DNA of 64,000 nucleotides from an uncultured Carboxylicivirga sp. (GTDB lineage: Bacteria; Bacteroidota; Bacteroidia; Bacteroidales; Marinilabiliaceae): NCBI GenBank assembly GCA_947491945.1, contig CANLLN010000009.1, positions 1-64,000 on the forward strand. The letters run 5' to 3'. The notes beneath the pieces are model-generated. The model was not told the DNA's origin. It did no database searches and worked only from the letters and a program-made list of their open reading frames with translations. A program made the translations under genes and the position numbers. Position 1 is the stretch's first letter. The number at the start of each line of letters is the position of its first letter. Below are positions 47,119-57,090 of this stretch, in pieces.

Positions 47119-50100
47119 ATGAGATATTACCAGCTACTTCTAATTCTTACTGTGCTGAGATGCGTACCCCTTACAGCGCAGCATTCGCCCATGCGGTTTC
47201 AGAGCCTTACCATTGACGATGGTCTTTCATTAAGCTCGGTTTACTGCATTGCCCGGGATAGTAAGGGCTTCATGTGGTTGGGTACTGAGGATGGCTTAAA
47301 TCGCTTTGATGGTTATCACTTCACCATTTACCGTACCGAGGTTAAAAATCCCAATAGCATTTGTTATAAGTGGATCGAACACATTGCAGAAGACCAGCAG
47401 GGGAATCTGTGGTTTGGTTCGCGCAGTGGTCTGTCTTGTTTCGATCCGGCCAGCGAGGTATTTATGAATTTTCGAACGGGGCAGGAGCATTCTCTTTGTA
47501 ACGATACTGTCACCTGTCTGCAAGGTTTTGATGATGTCCTGTATGTCGGCACCAAAGGAGGCTTGAATAGAATTGAACTGGCCGATTGGCACACACATCA
47601 CTATCCGGAGATGGGGGTAGTGCATCGTCTTTGTAAAGCTAATGAGGTATTGTATGTGGCAGCTTCTTCGGGGCTCTTTGAATTTGGTACAGCAGGTAAT
47701 CCATTAAGGCTCTCCGAAATCAGCCTCGTAGATGTTTGTGTTCGTAGTGATACCCTATACTGTGCAAGTGCCCAATCAGTGTTTCTGTATGATCGGCACA
47801 ACGGAAGTAAGCAGCAGCTTATTTTGCCTGATAATTTAAGGAATATTGAGGGTGTTGAGTTGGATAACAGGGGGCACTTATGGATCAATACCCAGGCCGG
47901 TTTGTGGTTGTACAAAATTTCGACGGGGCAAGCCCAAAAAATTGTATCTACCAATAATGTGAGCAATAGTCTGGCAGTTAATACCCGCAAAGCCTTGTGG
48001 ATTGCAGAGGATAACAGCGTGTGGTATGCTACTCACGGGGACGGTCTGTTTGTTATCAATGAGCAGCTGCGGGTTAGTAAAAGTATACATAATCCTACCG
48101 ATAAGGAGAGTGTTAATCAAAATGCCTTTAACTGTATTTTTGCCGATCCGCACAGTGGTAATATCTGGTTGGGAACCTTTGGTGCCGGTATAAATGTTTA
48201 CCAGCCATCGGCCAATAAGTTTGACATGATTAAGCACAATCCATTAGATGATAATAGTTTGCCCAGTAACTTTATATGGTCGGTGTGGGAGGCTACCGAT
48301 AGCTGCCTTTGGATTGGTACTAACGACGGAGGGCTCTGTTGTTACTGTCCTCACGAAGATCGTTTTGTTACCTATATACATGATGGCAGTGCGCAAAGTA
48401 TCAGTCATAATTCGGTGCGCGAGGTGTATCAGGATAAGGAGGGGACAATATGGGTGGGAACCGATGGAGGAGGGCTTAATCGTTTTAATGCTGCCAATCA
48501 TAGCTTTAGCATATATCGCAACCGGCCGGGCGATGACAGCTCCCTCTCCGATAACTCGGTTAGGGTTGTGTTTGAGGATAGTAAAAGAAGGTTGTGGGTA
48601 GGCACCCGCAAGGGACTCAATCTTTTCAATAGAGACACTGGTACTTTCAGACGATATATGCATCAGGAAGGTAATGTGCAGTCGCTGTCCAACGATTTTA
48701 TCTATGCCAGCATTATTGAAGATGACAATGGGCATCTGTGGATCGGTACCTATGGAGGTGGTTTAAATCGTTTTGACCCGGATAAGGGTATCTTTCAGCA
48801 TTACACAAGTAATATGCCCGATGGAAAACGCCTTAGTAACGACATTGTGTTTAGTCTGTATAAGGATGCACTGGGGCTGATATGGATTGGTACTAACGAG
48901 GGGCTGAATGTGTTAAATCCAAAGAATGGGCAAATACGGATGTATGGTATGGCCGATGGTTTGCCCAATGAAGTTATCTACAGTATTTTGCCCGATGAGC
49001 AAGGGCGTTTGTGGTTAAGTACCAATTATGGGATTAGTTGTGTGCAGCCAGATCGCATGGCCTTTCGTAATTATGATGTGAGCGATGGACTACAGAGTAA
49101 TGAGTTTAACGGAGGTGCTTTTCATAAGGGTACATCGGGTCGTTTGTATTTTGGTGGTGTATATGGTCTTAATATATTATATCCCGGCACTGTGCAACCT
49201 AATACGCAGGCAAGTGCACCTGTATTTACACGCCTGGAGGTGCTGGGGCAGGCGGTACAGACACGACCGACCGGCCTGCCTGGAAATGCAGTAATGATGG
49301 TTGATAGTCAGTATATAATGCCGCAGTATATTGCTTATGCCCGGCATATTGTACTGGACTACTCACAGCGTTTTTTTGCCATTGAGTATTCAGGTCTCAA
49401 TCATCTGTTTGCCGGAAAAACAGAATATGCCTTTCAACTGCTACCGCAGGATAAAGAGTGGCACAAGGCCGGAGCCCGTAATTACGTGTCTTTTGCCGAT
49501 GTTAAACCGGGTAGTTATACTTTTCGCGTAATCAGTACAAATAGCGATGGGTATTGGTGCAAAACGCCCACTGAGCTGGGCATCACCATTCAACCGCCTT
49601 TCTGGAAAACTACATGGTTTATGATGCTTGAGTTAGTGGTACTAATTTTGGTGGCTGTGTTTACCTACCGAGTGTTAATAAAGATAAAAACCAACAAAGT
49701 ACTGCTTCATCAAAATGAAGCTATTACGAAGGCCAATGAACAGTTAAAAGCCTCCGAAGAGAATTTGCGACAAATGAACGTGACGAAAGATAAATTTTTC
49801 TCCATCATCTCACACGACCTTAAAAATCCTTTTACCAGTCTCATGTCAATCAGTAGTTTGTTGGATGAAAGCTATGATGTAGCTGATGAAGAGGATAAGC
49901 GACTGGGTGTTAAGCGCATTAATAATACCGCGAAACAAATTTATCAACTTTTGGAAAATTTGCTTACCTGGTCCCGATCGCAAAGGGGTAAAATCAGTTT
50001 TCAGGATAAGTCCTTTGATCTGACAGCATTGATTATAGAGAACGCAAACCTATATCGTGATGCTGCGGAACGGAAAGGAGTGCAAATAATTAACGAAGTA

Positions 50101-50463
50101 AAACAAAGAGTGATGGCTCGTGGTGATCGCAATACTGTTAACACCGTTATTCGTAACCTGAGTGGTAATGCGGTGAAGTTTACACCGAAAGGGGGCACTG
50201 TAAAATATTTTGTTGAAGACGAAGATAATCATTGGAAAGTGAGTGTGTGTGATAGTGGTGTAGGCATTAGTGCCGATGATCAGCAGCATCTTTTTAGCAT
50301 CGATAAAAAAATTAAGACAGAAGGTACCGAAGGAGAGAAAGGGACCGGCTTAGGACTCATCATTTGTAAGGAGTTTATCGAAAAAAATGGGGGACGGATT
50401 GGTGTAGAGAGTGAGGCGGGTAGGGGTTCAATATTTTGGTTTACGTTGCGCAAATGTACATGA
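47119..50463 (+). CDS. Periplasmic-propeller sensor histidine kinase (hybrid-like, without receiver or HTH)
   Basis: This 1114-residue sensor has a signal peptide (about 1-21) and a large periplasmic region of repeated Reg_prop units (about 25-690; for example '[12 protein letters not shown]', '[12 protein letters not shown]', '[12 protein letters not shown]'), then a Y_Y_Y domain (about 750-830) and one membrane segment. The cytoplasmic part has a coiled stretch, HisKA with His899 in '[11 protein letters not shown]', and an ATPase domain with '[11 protein letters not shown]', 'DSGVGIS' and '[12 protein letters not shown]'. This is the sensor half of the HTCS proteins that control polysaccharide loci, but the receiver and AraC domains are absent, so a separate response regulator is needed and none is adjacent. 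The ATG at 47119 begins the signal peptide directly; the frame is open from 47080. Confidence 0.88.
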   Translation: MRYYQLLLILTVLRCVPLTAQHSPMRFQSLTIDDGLSLSSVYCIARDSKGFMWLGTEDGLNRFDGYHFTIYRTEVKNPNSICYKWIEHIAEDQQGNLWFGSRSGLSCFDPASEVFMNFRTGQEHSLCNDTVTCLQGFDDVLYVGTKGGLNRIELADWHTHHYPEMGVVHRLCKANEVLYVAASSGLFEFGTAGNPLRLSEISLVDVCVRSDTLYCASAQSVFLYDRHNGSKQQLILPDNLRNIEGVELDNRGHLWINTQAGLWLYKISTGQAQKIVSTNNVSNSLAVNTRKALWIAEDNSVWYATHGDGLFVINEQLRVSKSIHNPTDKESVNQNAFNCIFADPHSGNIWLGTFGAGINVYQPSANKFDMIKHNPLDDNSLPSNFIWSVWEATDSCLWIGTNDGGLCCYCPHEDRFVTYIHDGSAQSISHNSVREVYQDKEGTIWVGTDGGGLNRFNAANHSFSIYRNRPGDDSSLSDNSVRVVFEDSKRRLWVGTRKGLNLFNRDTGTFRRYMHQEGNVQSLSNDFIYASIIEDDNGHLWIGTYGGGLNRFDPDKGIFQHYTSNMPDGKRLSNDIVFSLYKDALGLIWIGTNEGLNVLNPKNGQIRMYGMADGLPNEVIYSILPDEQGRLWLSTNYGISCVQPDRMAFRNYDVSDGLQSNEFNGGAFHKGTSGRLYFGGVYGLNILYPGTVQPNTQASAPVFTRLEVLGQAVQTRPTGLPGNAVMMVDSQYIMPQYIAYARHIVLDYSQRFFAIEYSGLNHLFAGKTEYAFQLLPQDKEWHKAGARNYVSFADVKPGSYTFRVISTNSDGYWCKTPTELGITIQPPFWKTTWFMMLELVVLILVAVFTYRVLIKIKTNKVLLHQNEAITKANEQLKASEENLRQMNVTKDKFFSIISHDLKNPFTSLMSISSLLDESYDVADEEDKRLGVKRINNTAKQIYQLLENLLTWSRSQRGKISFQDKSFDLTALIIENANLYRDAAERKGVQIINEVKQRVMARGDRNTVNTVIRNLSGNAVKFTPKGGTVKYFVEDEDNHWKVSVCDSGVGISADDQQHLFSIDKKIKTEGTEGEKGTGLGLIICKEFIEKNGGRIGVESEAGRGSIFWFTLRKCT

Positions 50464-50557
50464 AGTACTTGTAAAAAGAAGGTTTAGGCTTTTTGAGCAA
50501 GTTGTTGCAAAAAAGAAATAAACCTTTTGGGGAGTGTATGGTTTATGGTAAAAAGAC

Positions 50558-50565
50558 TATTTTTG
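50558..50565 (+). promoter_or_regulatory. -7 promoter box of the deformylase gene
   Basis: TATTTTTG matches TAnnTTTG and lies 25 bp before the ATG. No -33 box is seen at 19 nt. Confidence 0.45.
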
Positions 50566-50590
50566 CAGCGCAAAACCAAAAACAAGATAG

Positions 50591-51172
50591 ATGGCATTAG
50601 CAATTACAGCGTATGGCACCAAAGTGTTGAGAACGGTGTGTGATGAAATTAGCAAGGACTACGAAGGGCTACAGGATTTGATAGACAATATGTGGGAAAC
50701 CATGTACGAAGCCGGTGGTGTTGGTCTTGCGGCACCGCAGGTGAACAAAGCCATCCGTTTGTTTACGGTGGATACCATTCAGGTGTATGAAGGCATGAAG
50801 GAGGAAGACCGTGCTGATCTGTTTGAGGACGAAGCACCAATTAAGGAAGTATTTATTAATGCGGAAATCGTTGGTGAATCGGAAGAGGTGTGGAGTGATG
50901 CTGAAGGTTGTTTGAGCCTGCCGGATATTGGCGGTGAGGTGGAGCGTCCCTGGGCGATAGAAATCGAATACTGTGATCGTAATTTTAAAAAGCACAGAAA
51001 AACTTTCACCGGCTATAATGCCCGCGTTATTCAGCATGAGTATGACCACACGGAAGGTATTTTATATGTCGATCATTTATCGGGCATTGCCAAGCGATTG
51101 ATAAAAGGTAAACTCAATAAGATTGCAGAAGGAAAAGTAGCGCCGCGTTATCGTATGCGCTTTGCAAAATAA
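50591..51172 (+). CDS. def: Peptide deformylase
   Basis: This 193-residue cytoplasmic metalloenzyme removes the formyl group from nascent proteins. All three motifs are intact: 'GVGLAAPQ' (about 42-50), 'EGCLSLP' with metal ligand Cys107, and 'QHEYDH' with ligands His149 and His153 and the catalytic Glu150. The insertion of about 20 residues after the first motif ('EGMKEEDRADLFEDE') is typical of Bacteroidota deformylases. The gene has its own -7 box and terminator and stands alone. Confidence 0.97.
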   Translation: MALAITAYGTKVLRTVCDEISKDYEGLQDLIDNMWETMYEAGGVGLAAPQVNKAIRLFTVDTIQVYEGMKEEDRADLFEDEAPIKEVFINAEIVGESEEVWSDAEGCLSLPDIGGEVERPWAIEIEYCDRNFKKHRKTFTGYNARVIQHEYDHTEGILYVDHLSGIAKRLIKGKLNKIAEGKVAPRYRMRFAK

Positions 51173-51197
51173 CACATCGAAAGTAATATTAAGATGC

Positions 51198-51227
51198 AAC
51201 CCTGATTTATCAAAATCAGGGTTTTTT
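51198..51227 (+). terminator. Rho-independent terminator of def
   Basis: An 11-bp perfect stem (51198-51208 with 51213-51223), a 4-nt loop and a T6 run that begins in the stem. Confidence 0.9.
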
Positions 51228-51323
51228 GTGATCCAACACTTTCTTTCGTCCGGACTATTGCTATTTGGTGCTGTAAATCGGCTGCTTCATGCATTTAGCA
51301 TCATTTTCGCCTTGCAGATATAA

Positions 51324-51331
51324 TACTTTTG
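51324..51331 (+). promoter_or_regulatory. -7 promoter box of the RND efflux operon
   Basis: TACTTTTG matches TAnnTTTG, 53 bp before the adaptor ATG. The -33 region lacks TTTG at consensus spacing. Confidence 0.45.
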
Positions 51332-51383
51332 CAGATGGAAAAATGGTTTTTCAAAAACGAAAAAATACAAATAGGATTTTATC

Positions 51384-52436
51384 ATGATTAAACAATTATT
51401 TAACAGCTTCATTGTTTTACTAGCAGTTAGCTTTGGACTGGTGAGCTGTGGCTCCGAGGAGGTGCAGGAGAAAGTAAGCAAGCGCTATGTTAAAGTAAAG
51501 CGTCTTGATACGACGCAAGCGGCCGAAGAACTGATTTTTAACGGTCAGTTGAAGGAGAAAAAAGAGGTAGATGTAGCTTTTAAAGTAGGAGGACAAGTGC
51601 TTGAGGTACTTGTTGATGAAGGTGATCGCGTGCATAAGGGACAGGTAATTGCCCGCATCGATCCGCGTGATTATAAAATCCGTTTGCAAGCGGCTAAGGC
51701 ACAATATGAGCAATTGAAAAGCGAATTTACACGCTATCAGGAGCTTTATAAAAAGAATAAATTACCCATTAACACACTGGAGAAGCTGGAGGCAGGTTAC
51801 TTAGCTGCTAAAAGTGCGTATGAAAATGCGCAGAATGCTTTGAACGATACGCAGTTGAAAGCGCCATTTGAAGGTTATGTATATCGTAAAAATACCAATA
51901 AATATGAAAATGTAGCACCCGGTCAGCCCATCTATGTTTTATTGGATGTGAGTCATCTGGAAGTGCTGTTTAGTCTGCCTGAGAGTAAGGTGAACAAAGC
52001 CAAAAACTTTAGCAGTGTTAAGGTGGATGTTCCTAACGCAAACAGGTTTGGCTTAGAGGCTGTGATGTTATCGGTTAACGAAAAGGCCAATGGAAATGAT
52101 ATGTTTGATGTGCGTTTGAAGGTGAATGCCGGTGAGGAGGCCTTGAAGCCGGGTATGTCGGCCAAGGTGCGTATTTCACTTGCAGCCGCACAAGAGCAGC
52201 TTATCACCGTTCCTGTGGAGGCCGTATTTAATAAGGATCAGGCCACTTATGTATGGGTTTACGATCAGAATAAGTCGGTAGTGTCAAGCCGCAAGGTTAG
52301 CATTAATAAAATCGATAACGCAGGTAAGCTTATAATTACTTCCGGGTTGACCGGTAACGAACTGGTGGTAACGGCAGGCGTTCACAGCTTGATCGAAAAT
52401 CAGGCTGTACGAGTTCTTACAGATACTAATATTTAA
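51384..52436 (+). CDS. RND efflux periplasmic adaptor (lipoprotein)
   Basis: This 350-residue lipoprotein (lipobox Cys22, 'LVSC') bridges the inner-membrane pump and TolC. It shows the membrane-fusion protein order: beta-barrel strand, lipoyl half ('VDEGDRVHKGQVIARIDPRDYK'), a helical hairpin (about 95-150, 'ARLQAAKAQYEQLKSEF'-like), the second lipoyl half ('LKAPFEGYVYRK') and C-terminal barrel domains with 'LKPGMSAKVRI'. The short hairpin suits a TolC-linked RND system. It starts an operon with the pump (15 bp downstream) and the outer-membrane channel; substrates cannot be predicted from sequence. Confidence 0.93.
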   Translation: MIKQLFNSFIVLLAVSFGLVSCGSEEVQEKVSKRYVKVKRLDTTQAAEELIFNGQLKEKKEVDVAFKVGGQVLEVLVDEGDRVHKGQVIARIDPRDYKIRLQAAKAQYEQLKSEFTRYQELYKKNKLPINTLEKLEAGYLAAKSAYENAQNALNDTQLKAPFEGYVYRKNTNKYENVAPGQPIYVLLDVSHLEVLFSLPESKVNKAKNFSSVKVDVPNANRFGLEAVMLSVNEKANGNDMFDVRLKVNAGEEALKPGMSAKVRISLAAAQEQLITVPVEAVFNKDQATYVWVYDQNKSVVSSRKVSINKIDNAGKLIITSGLTGNELVVTAGVHSLIENQAVRVLTDTNI

Positions 52437-52451
52437 TAAGTCCACATTAGC

Positions 52452-55400
52452 ATGTTAGAAAAGATTTTATCTCAAAAGGCCTTTTTGAGCTTTGTTTTTG
52501 TGGCCTTAATTCTCGGGGGACTAGTGTCCTTCGATAAGATGGGTAAGCTCGAAGACCCAGAAATACCCGTTAAAACAGCGGTTATTATAACCCAATATCC
52601 GGGTGCAACTGCCGAGGAGGTAGAGCAGGAAGTAAGCGATGTAATTGAGCAAGCTGCGCAGCGCCTTGAAAATGTTGATTACATAGAATCGACCTCTACA
52701 GCCGGTATGTCAGAGGTACAGGTGAATATAAAGAGCAGCGTTAAAACCGATCAGATGCCCCAGCTATGGGATCATCTGCGACGCAAGATACACGATGTAC
52801 GTGGTAAACTACCTGCGGGAGCCGGTGCGCCCATCGTCAATGATGATTTTGGTGATGTATCGGGTATATTCTTTGCCATTTCCAACGATGGTTATCCCTA
52901 TGATGAATTCCAGAATTATGTGGATTACGTGAAGGAGGAAATGATGTTGGTAGAAGGTGTAAAGCGTATCGAAGTATTTGGTAAGCGCACCGAAGTCGTT
53001 AATATCACCTTTGATAACGAGTATTTTGCATCGATGGGCATTAACCCCATGATGATCTTTCAGTCGTTTCAGGATCAGGGAATGATTGTTAATCCCGGTA
53101 GTTTTGTGTCGGGTAGCGAACGAATTCGCATCAGCATTGGTAACAAGTTTCAGAGTCTTGATGAGATTCGTAATTTTGAGGTGAAGTTACCCAATGGAGG
53201 ACGCTATCGTTTGGGACAGATTGCTACGGTAGAGCGAGAGTTTTATACACCATCGGTTCAAAAATTAAAACATAATGGCAGGGAGGCCATCAGTTTGGCT
53301 ATCTCCATGAACAAAGGCGGTAACATTATTCTACTGGGAGAGGCCGTTGAAAAACGTCTGGCCGAGCTGGAAGAAAGCCTGCCTGTTGGTATTGAGGTAA
53401 ATAAGATTTTTTACCAGCATACTAATGTAAGCAAGTCGATTGATGACTTTATGGTGAATCTTGTCGAGTCAGTCGTGATTGTGATTGTGGTTCTGCTGCT
53501 GGCCATGGGTATGCGTGCCGGATTATTGATTGCCAGTGGTTTGGTGTTTACCATTTTAGCTACATTTATTGTCATGGCAGGCTTTGATATTGAGCTGCAC
53601 CGTGTGTCGCTGGCCGCTATTATTATTGCCATGGGTATGTTGGTGGATAACGCCATTGTGGTTGCCGATGGTATCCTTATTGATTTGGAGCGCGGTCTCG
53701 ATCGAAGCAAAGCATTTATTAACACGGCTAAAAAATCTGCCATGCCGTTGTTAGGCGCCACCCTGGTAGCTATTCTGGCTTTCATGCCACTGGCCTTTAA
53801 CAGTACAGGTGCGGGAGAGTTTCTGCGTCCTCTGTTTTATGTGTTGGCCATTTCCTTATTTGTAAGTTGGGTGCTGGCCATGATACAGACACCTTTCCAT
53901 GCGCAATATTTTTATAGTAAAGGGAAAAAGAAAAAGAAAGGCAATAAGCAGAATGATGAGACAGAAAACGACCCTTACGGGGGTAAATTTTATCAGTTAT
54001 CGCGTCGCTTTATTCGTTTTGCCCTATGGCATAAGTCTATGTTTGTGATTGGTACCGTGGTGGTATTGGTGTTGTCTTTCTGGTCTTTCCGTTTCGTAAA
54101 GCAAAACTTCTTTCCAGGAGCCGATTACGATCAGTTTATTCTTGATTATCGTTTACCTGAAGGTCAGGATATAAGCCAGGTAGAGAGAGATTTGGATGCC
54201 ATTCAGCAGGATATTGCACATTGGGATAACATCAGCTCGGTAGTAACTAGTTTAGGAAGCACACCGGTGCGTTATACGCTCATGCGCCCTATGAATGGTT
54301 TGAGCCTTAATTATGGTGAGCTCATTATCACCATTAAGGACAAGGAGATTATCAACGAAACCATTGCTGAACTGCAAGGCTACGTGGATAAAAACTACCC
54401 TAATGCCTTTGCAAGGGTGAGAACCTATGCGGCCGTGGGAGGTGATTTCAAGATAGAAGCAAAGTTTACCGGTAAGGATGAGAAGGTACTGCGCGATTTG
54501 GCACGTCAGGCTAATGAAATAATGTACGCCGAGCCTAAGGCTACATTTATCACGCATAACTGGAAGAACCGTGTGAAAGTGTTGGCGCCCGTTTATTCAC
54601 AGGACCGAGCTCGTCAGCTAATGGTGAATCGCTCCGACGTAGCCAATGCTTTAGCCATTGCGTCCACGGGTATGCCGGTTGGTGTTTTCCAGGATGATGA
54701 TTACCGTTTGCCCGTTATATTAAAACTTAATAAAACCATTGAAGACGATGTGAATCAACTGGCATCCGTACCCGTGTGGGCGGGCTTACCGCAGAGTGTG
54801 GCGCTGAGTCAGGTAGTCGATTCCATTGATGTACGTTGGGAAAGTAATATGATCTGTCGCTATAACGGGCAGCGTTCCATCATTGCACAGTGCGATCCGG
54901 TATTTGGGGTAGCACCGCCTGAGCTATTTAAAGAAATACGCGGCAAGATAGAGGCTATTCCACTGCCCGACGGCTATAAGCTGGAGTGGTTGGGTGAATA
55001 CAAGAGCAGTAACGAGGCCAATGCCGGACTGGGTGAGAAGTTACCGCTGGCTGCCCTGCTGATGATTATCATTGTTATTGGCTTGTTTAATAACTTCCGT
55101 CAGCCGGTTATCATCTTCTCAATTATGCCATTGGCCTTTATTGGGGTTATCTTTGGCTTCGTTGTCACAGGCATCTATTTTACCTTCTTCTCTATCATCG
55201 GTACCCTGGGACTAATGGGTATGATGATTAAGAACGCGGTGGTGCTGCTCGATGAAATCAACCTGCAGATTAGTGAAGGAAAAGATAAGCTGAATGCCAT
55301 TATCGATGCTACCTTATCAAGGGTGCGTCCGGTGATGATGGCTTCACTCACTACAATACTGGGTATGTTGCCTTTAGCATTCGATCCAATGTTTAATACC

Positions 55401-55511
55401 ATGGCCATTGCCATAATGTTTGGCTTGCTCATAGGTTCTATTATTACATTAATTGTAATACCGGTATTGTATGCTGTAATGTATCGTGTAAACACGAAAC
55501 AATTGCATTAG
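52452..55511 (+). CDS. RND-family efflux pump (AcrB-like)
   Basis: This 1019-residue inner-membrane pump has twelve membrane segments in two halves, each with a large periplasmic loop. Proton-relay acidic residues are visible in segment 4 ('AIIIAMGMLVDNAIVVADGI'). Segment 10-12 shows 'GTLGLMGMMIKNAVVLLDEI', the usual second-half motif. The Lys-rich cytoplasmic loop at about 495-510 ('SKGKKKKKGNKQ') is unusual. The length and the 'EDPEIPVKTAVI' opening fit the HAE-1-like group found in Bacteroidota and proteobacteria rather than the heavy-metal CusA group. It is co-transcribed with the adaptor and TolC genes. Confidence 0.94.
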   Translation: MLEKILSQKAFLSFVFVALILGGLVSFDKMGKLEDPEIPVKTAVIITQYPGATAEEVEQEVSDVIEQAAQRLENVDYIESTSTAGMSEVQVNIKSSVKTDQMPQLWDHLRRKIHDVRGKLPAGAGAPIVNDDFGDVSGIFFAISNDGYPYDEFQNYVDYVKEEMMLVEGVKRIEVFGKRTEVVNITFDNEYFASMGINPMMIFQSFQDQGMIVNPGSFVSGSERIRISIGNKFQSLDEIRNFEVKLPNGGRYRLGQIATVEREFYTPSVQKLKHNGREAISLAISMNKGGNIILLGEAVEKRLAELEESLPVGIEVNKIFYQHTNVSKSIDDFMVNLVESVVIVIVVLLLAMGMRAGLLIASGLVFTILATFIVMAGFDIELHRVSLAAIIIAMGMLVDNAIVVADGILIDLERGLDRSKAFINTAKKSAMPLLGATLVAILAFMPLAFNSTGAGEFLRPLFYVLAISLFVSWVLAMIQTPFHAQYFYSKGKKKKKGNKQNDETENDPYGGKFYQLSRRFIRFALWHKSMFVIGTVVVLVLSFWSFRFVKQNFFPGADYDQFILDYRLPEGQDISQVERDLDAIQQDIAHWDNISSVVTSLGSTPVRYTLMRPMNGLSLNYGELIITIKDKEIINETIAELQGYVDKNYPNAFARVRTYAAVGGDFKIEAKFTGKDEKVLRDLARQANEIMYAEPKATFITHNWKNRVKVLAPVYSQDRARQLMVNRSDVANALAIASTGMPVGVFQDDDYRLPVILKLNKTIEDDVNQLASVPVWAGLPQSVALSQVVDSIDVRWESNMICRYNGQRSIIAQCDPVFGVAPPELFKEIRGKIEAIPLPDGYKLEWLGEYKSSNEANAGLGEKLPLAALLMIIIVIGLFNNFRQPVIIFSIMPLAFIGVIFGFVVTGIYFTFFSIIGTLGLMGMMIKNAVVLLDEINLQISEGKDKLNAIIDATLSRVRPVMMASLTTILGMLPLAFDPMFNTMAIAIMFGLLIGSIITLIVIPVLYAVMYRVNTKQLH

Positions 55512-55645
55512 ACAAACGATTAATTTTTTTCATGTATAGGTTAGTAGAAGGAGCCGGAGTTTTTAAACGGTTAAAACAGAAGGCTCCTTTTCTACAAAGC
55601 GTAAGTGAAAAGTTTCAAGATTGTAAATCGTCTTATTTAAGAGAA

Positions 55646-57007
55646 ATGAAGTACTCGATTATATTAATTAGCTTTCTGATAGGGTTGAGCGCTACAGCCC
55701 AACAGAAGGTATCGCTGGCTGAAAGCCGGCAAATGGCTTTGGACTTTAATAAGTCGCTTAAGTCAGCAAAGCTGAAGCACTATGAGGCAGAGGCACAGCA
55801 GAAGGAAGCGCGCACGGCCTATCTGCCAAAAATTGGTGCCAGTGCATCGGGCATGTTTCTGCCCAGCATGGACGATATTGTGATCCCACAAATGGGTCTG
55901 CCGGTGGTGGATGCTGGCGGTAACCAAACCGGTGATATGATTGGTTTTCCGGGCATGACCATTGGTACAGAGAAATTAAAATTTTACAATGGCCAGGTGT
56001 CGGCACAGGTGCCCATCTACTTGGGTGGTAAAATACGCTATGCCAATAAGATGGCCGATAAAGGCGTTGAAATCGCTGGTCAGGCCTATCAGTTGAAAAC
56101 TGATGAGGTGATTTTCAATACCGATAATGCCTACTGGCGACTGGTTGCTTTCAAGGAGCAACTCAAGGTGGCCTATAAGTATTATGAGATGCTGGACTCC
56201 CTGGAGCAGCAAATGAAGGACATGTATGAGCTGGGGCTAACACCTAAGAGTGAGCAGCTGATTGTAACCGTGCAGAAAAATGAAGCTCAGCTAAACCTAA
56301 TGAAGGCAGAAAATGCCCTAAAGATTATGAAAATGAACCTGTGTCAGATTACAGGGCTGGATATTAATACGGACATTGAAGTGAGCGATTCATTATCTAT
56401 GAATCCCGAGCTGATTGCCATGAGTAACGGTGCCGGCCTGGCTATGGCCAATCGTAACGACCTCAAGATCTTAGATGGTCAGGTGGCCATTAGCGAATTT
56501 CAGAAAAAATCAGCCATGAGTGCTTATAAGCCTCAGATTGGTGGCCAGATGAGTTATGGCTATATGGAAGCGCCCGATGTGTTCGACGGACAAACAAGTA
56601 CTCAGATTGCCGCTTCTGTTTCTATACCCATTATTCACTGGCGCGAAAAGAAACATAAAAAAGATGCTGCGAAGTTGCGTATACAGCAGGCCCGTCTTGA
56701 ATTAGACGAAACAAAAGAGTTTGTACAGTTAGAAGTACAGCAGTACATCATTCAGGTGCGTGAAGCCTATGAATCAATTATTTTAGCCAAGAAAAATAAG
56801 GAAGAGGCCATTGAGTCGCTCGAAGAGGTGACTGCCAGTTTCGAGGCAGGCCTTAATACTACAACCGATTTGTTAAATGCTCAGGCCTCCTGGCTAAGTG
56901 CCAATGCCGAACTGCTAAATGCCCTTGCCGGCTACGAAGTGGCTAAAACGGCCTATATGAAAGGTACCGGGCAACTGGGATCCGAACTTACCTTAACCAA
57001 TGAATAG
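55646..57007 (+). CDS. TolC-family outer-membrane efflux channel
   Basis: This 453-residue protein (signal peptide about 1-18, 'LSATAQQ') is the outer-membrane channel of the RND system. Two repeats of long helices and strands are visible ('AEAQQKEARTAYLPKIGASASG' and 'FEAGLNTTTDLLNAQASWLSA'), the second being the classic TolC hairpin. The ATG at 55646 directly begins the signal peptide; a frame extending to 55532 adds 38 residues with no signal character and is rejected. The gap from the pump stop is 134 bp, but no terminator is seen, so it should be in the same operon. Confidence 0.92.
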   Translation: MKYSIILISFLIGLSATAQQKVSLAESRQMALDFNKSLKSAKLKHYEAEAQQKEARTAYLPKIGASASGMFLPSMDDIVIPQMGLPVVDAGGNQTGDMIGFPGMTIGTEKLKFYNGQVSAQVPIYLGGKIRYANKMADKGVEIAGQAYQLKTDEVIFNTDNAYWRLVAFKEQLKVAYKYYEMLDSLEQQMKDMYELGLTPKSEQLIVTVQKNEAQLNLMKAENALKIMKMNLCQITGLDINTDIEVSDSLSMNPELIAMSNGAGLAMANRNDLKILDGQVAISEFQKKSAMSAYKPQIGGQMSYGYMEAPDVFDGQTSTQIAASVSIPIIHWREKKHKKDAAKLRIQQARLELDETKEFVQLEVQQYIIQVREAYESIILAKKNKEEAIESLEEVTASFEAGLNTTTDLLNAQASWLSANAELLNALAGYEVAKTAYMKGTGQLGSELTLTNE

Positions 57008-57018
57008 TGTTTCCTTTT

Positions 57019-57060
57019 GGTAGTGATTTGTTTTATTTTATAAAATGAGTCACTACCTTT
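57019..57060 (+). terminator. Terminator after tolC
   Basis: Perfect 8-bp GGTAGTGA/TCACTACC stem (57019-57026 with 57050-57057), an inner ATTTTATAAAAT palindrome and a short T run. It separates the efflux operon from the two-component genes. Confidence 0.55.
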
Positions 57061-57090
57061 AACTAATCAATGGGGTTAACTAAACATATT

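Noticed and set aside
55532-55645. N-terminal extension of the TolC protein
   Set aside because: It adds 38 residues with no signal peptide character ahead of a normal signal peptide at 55646.
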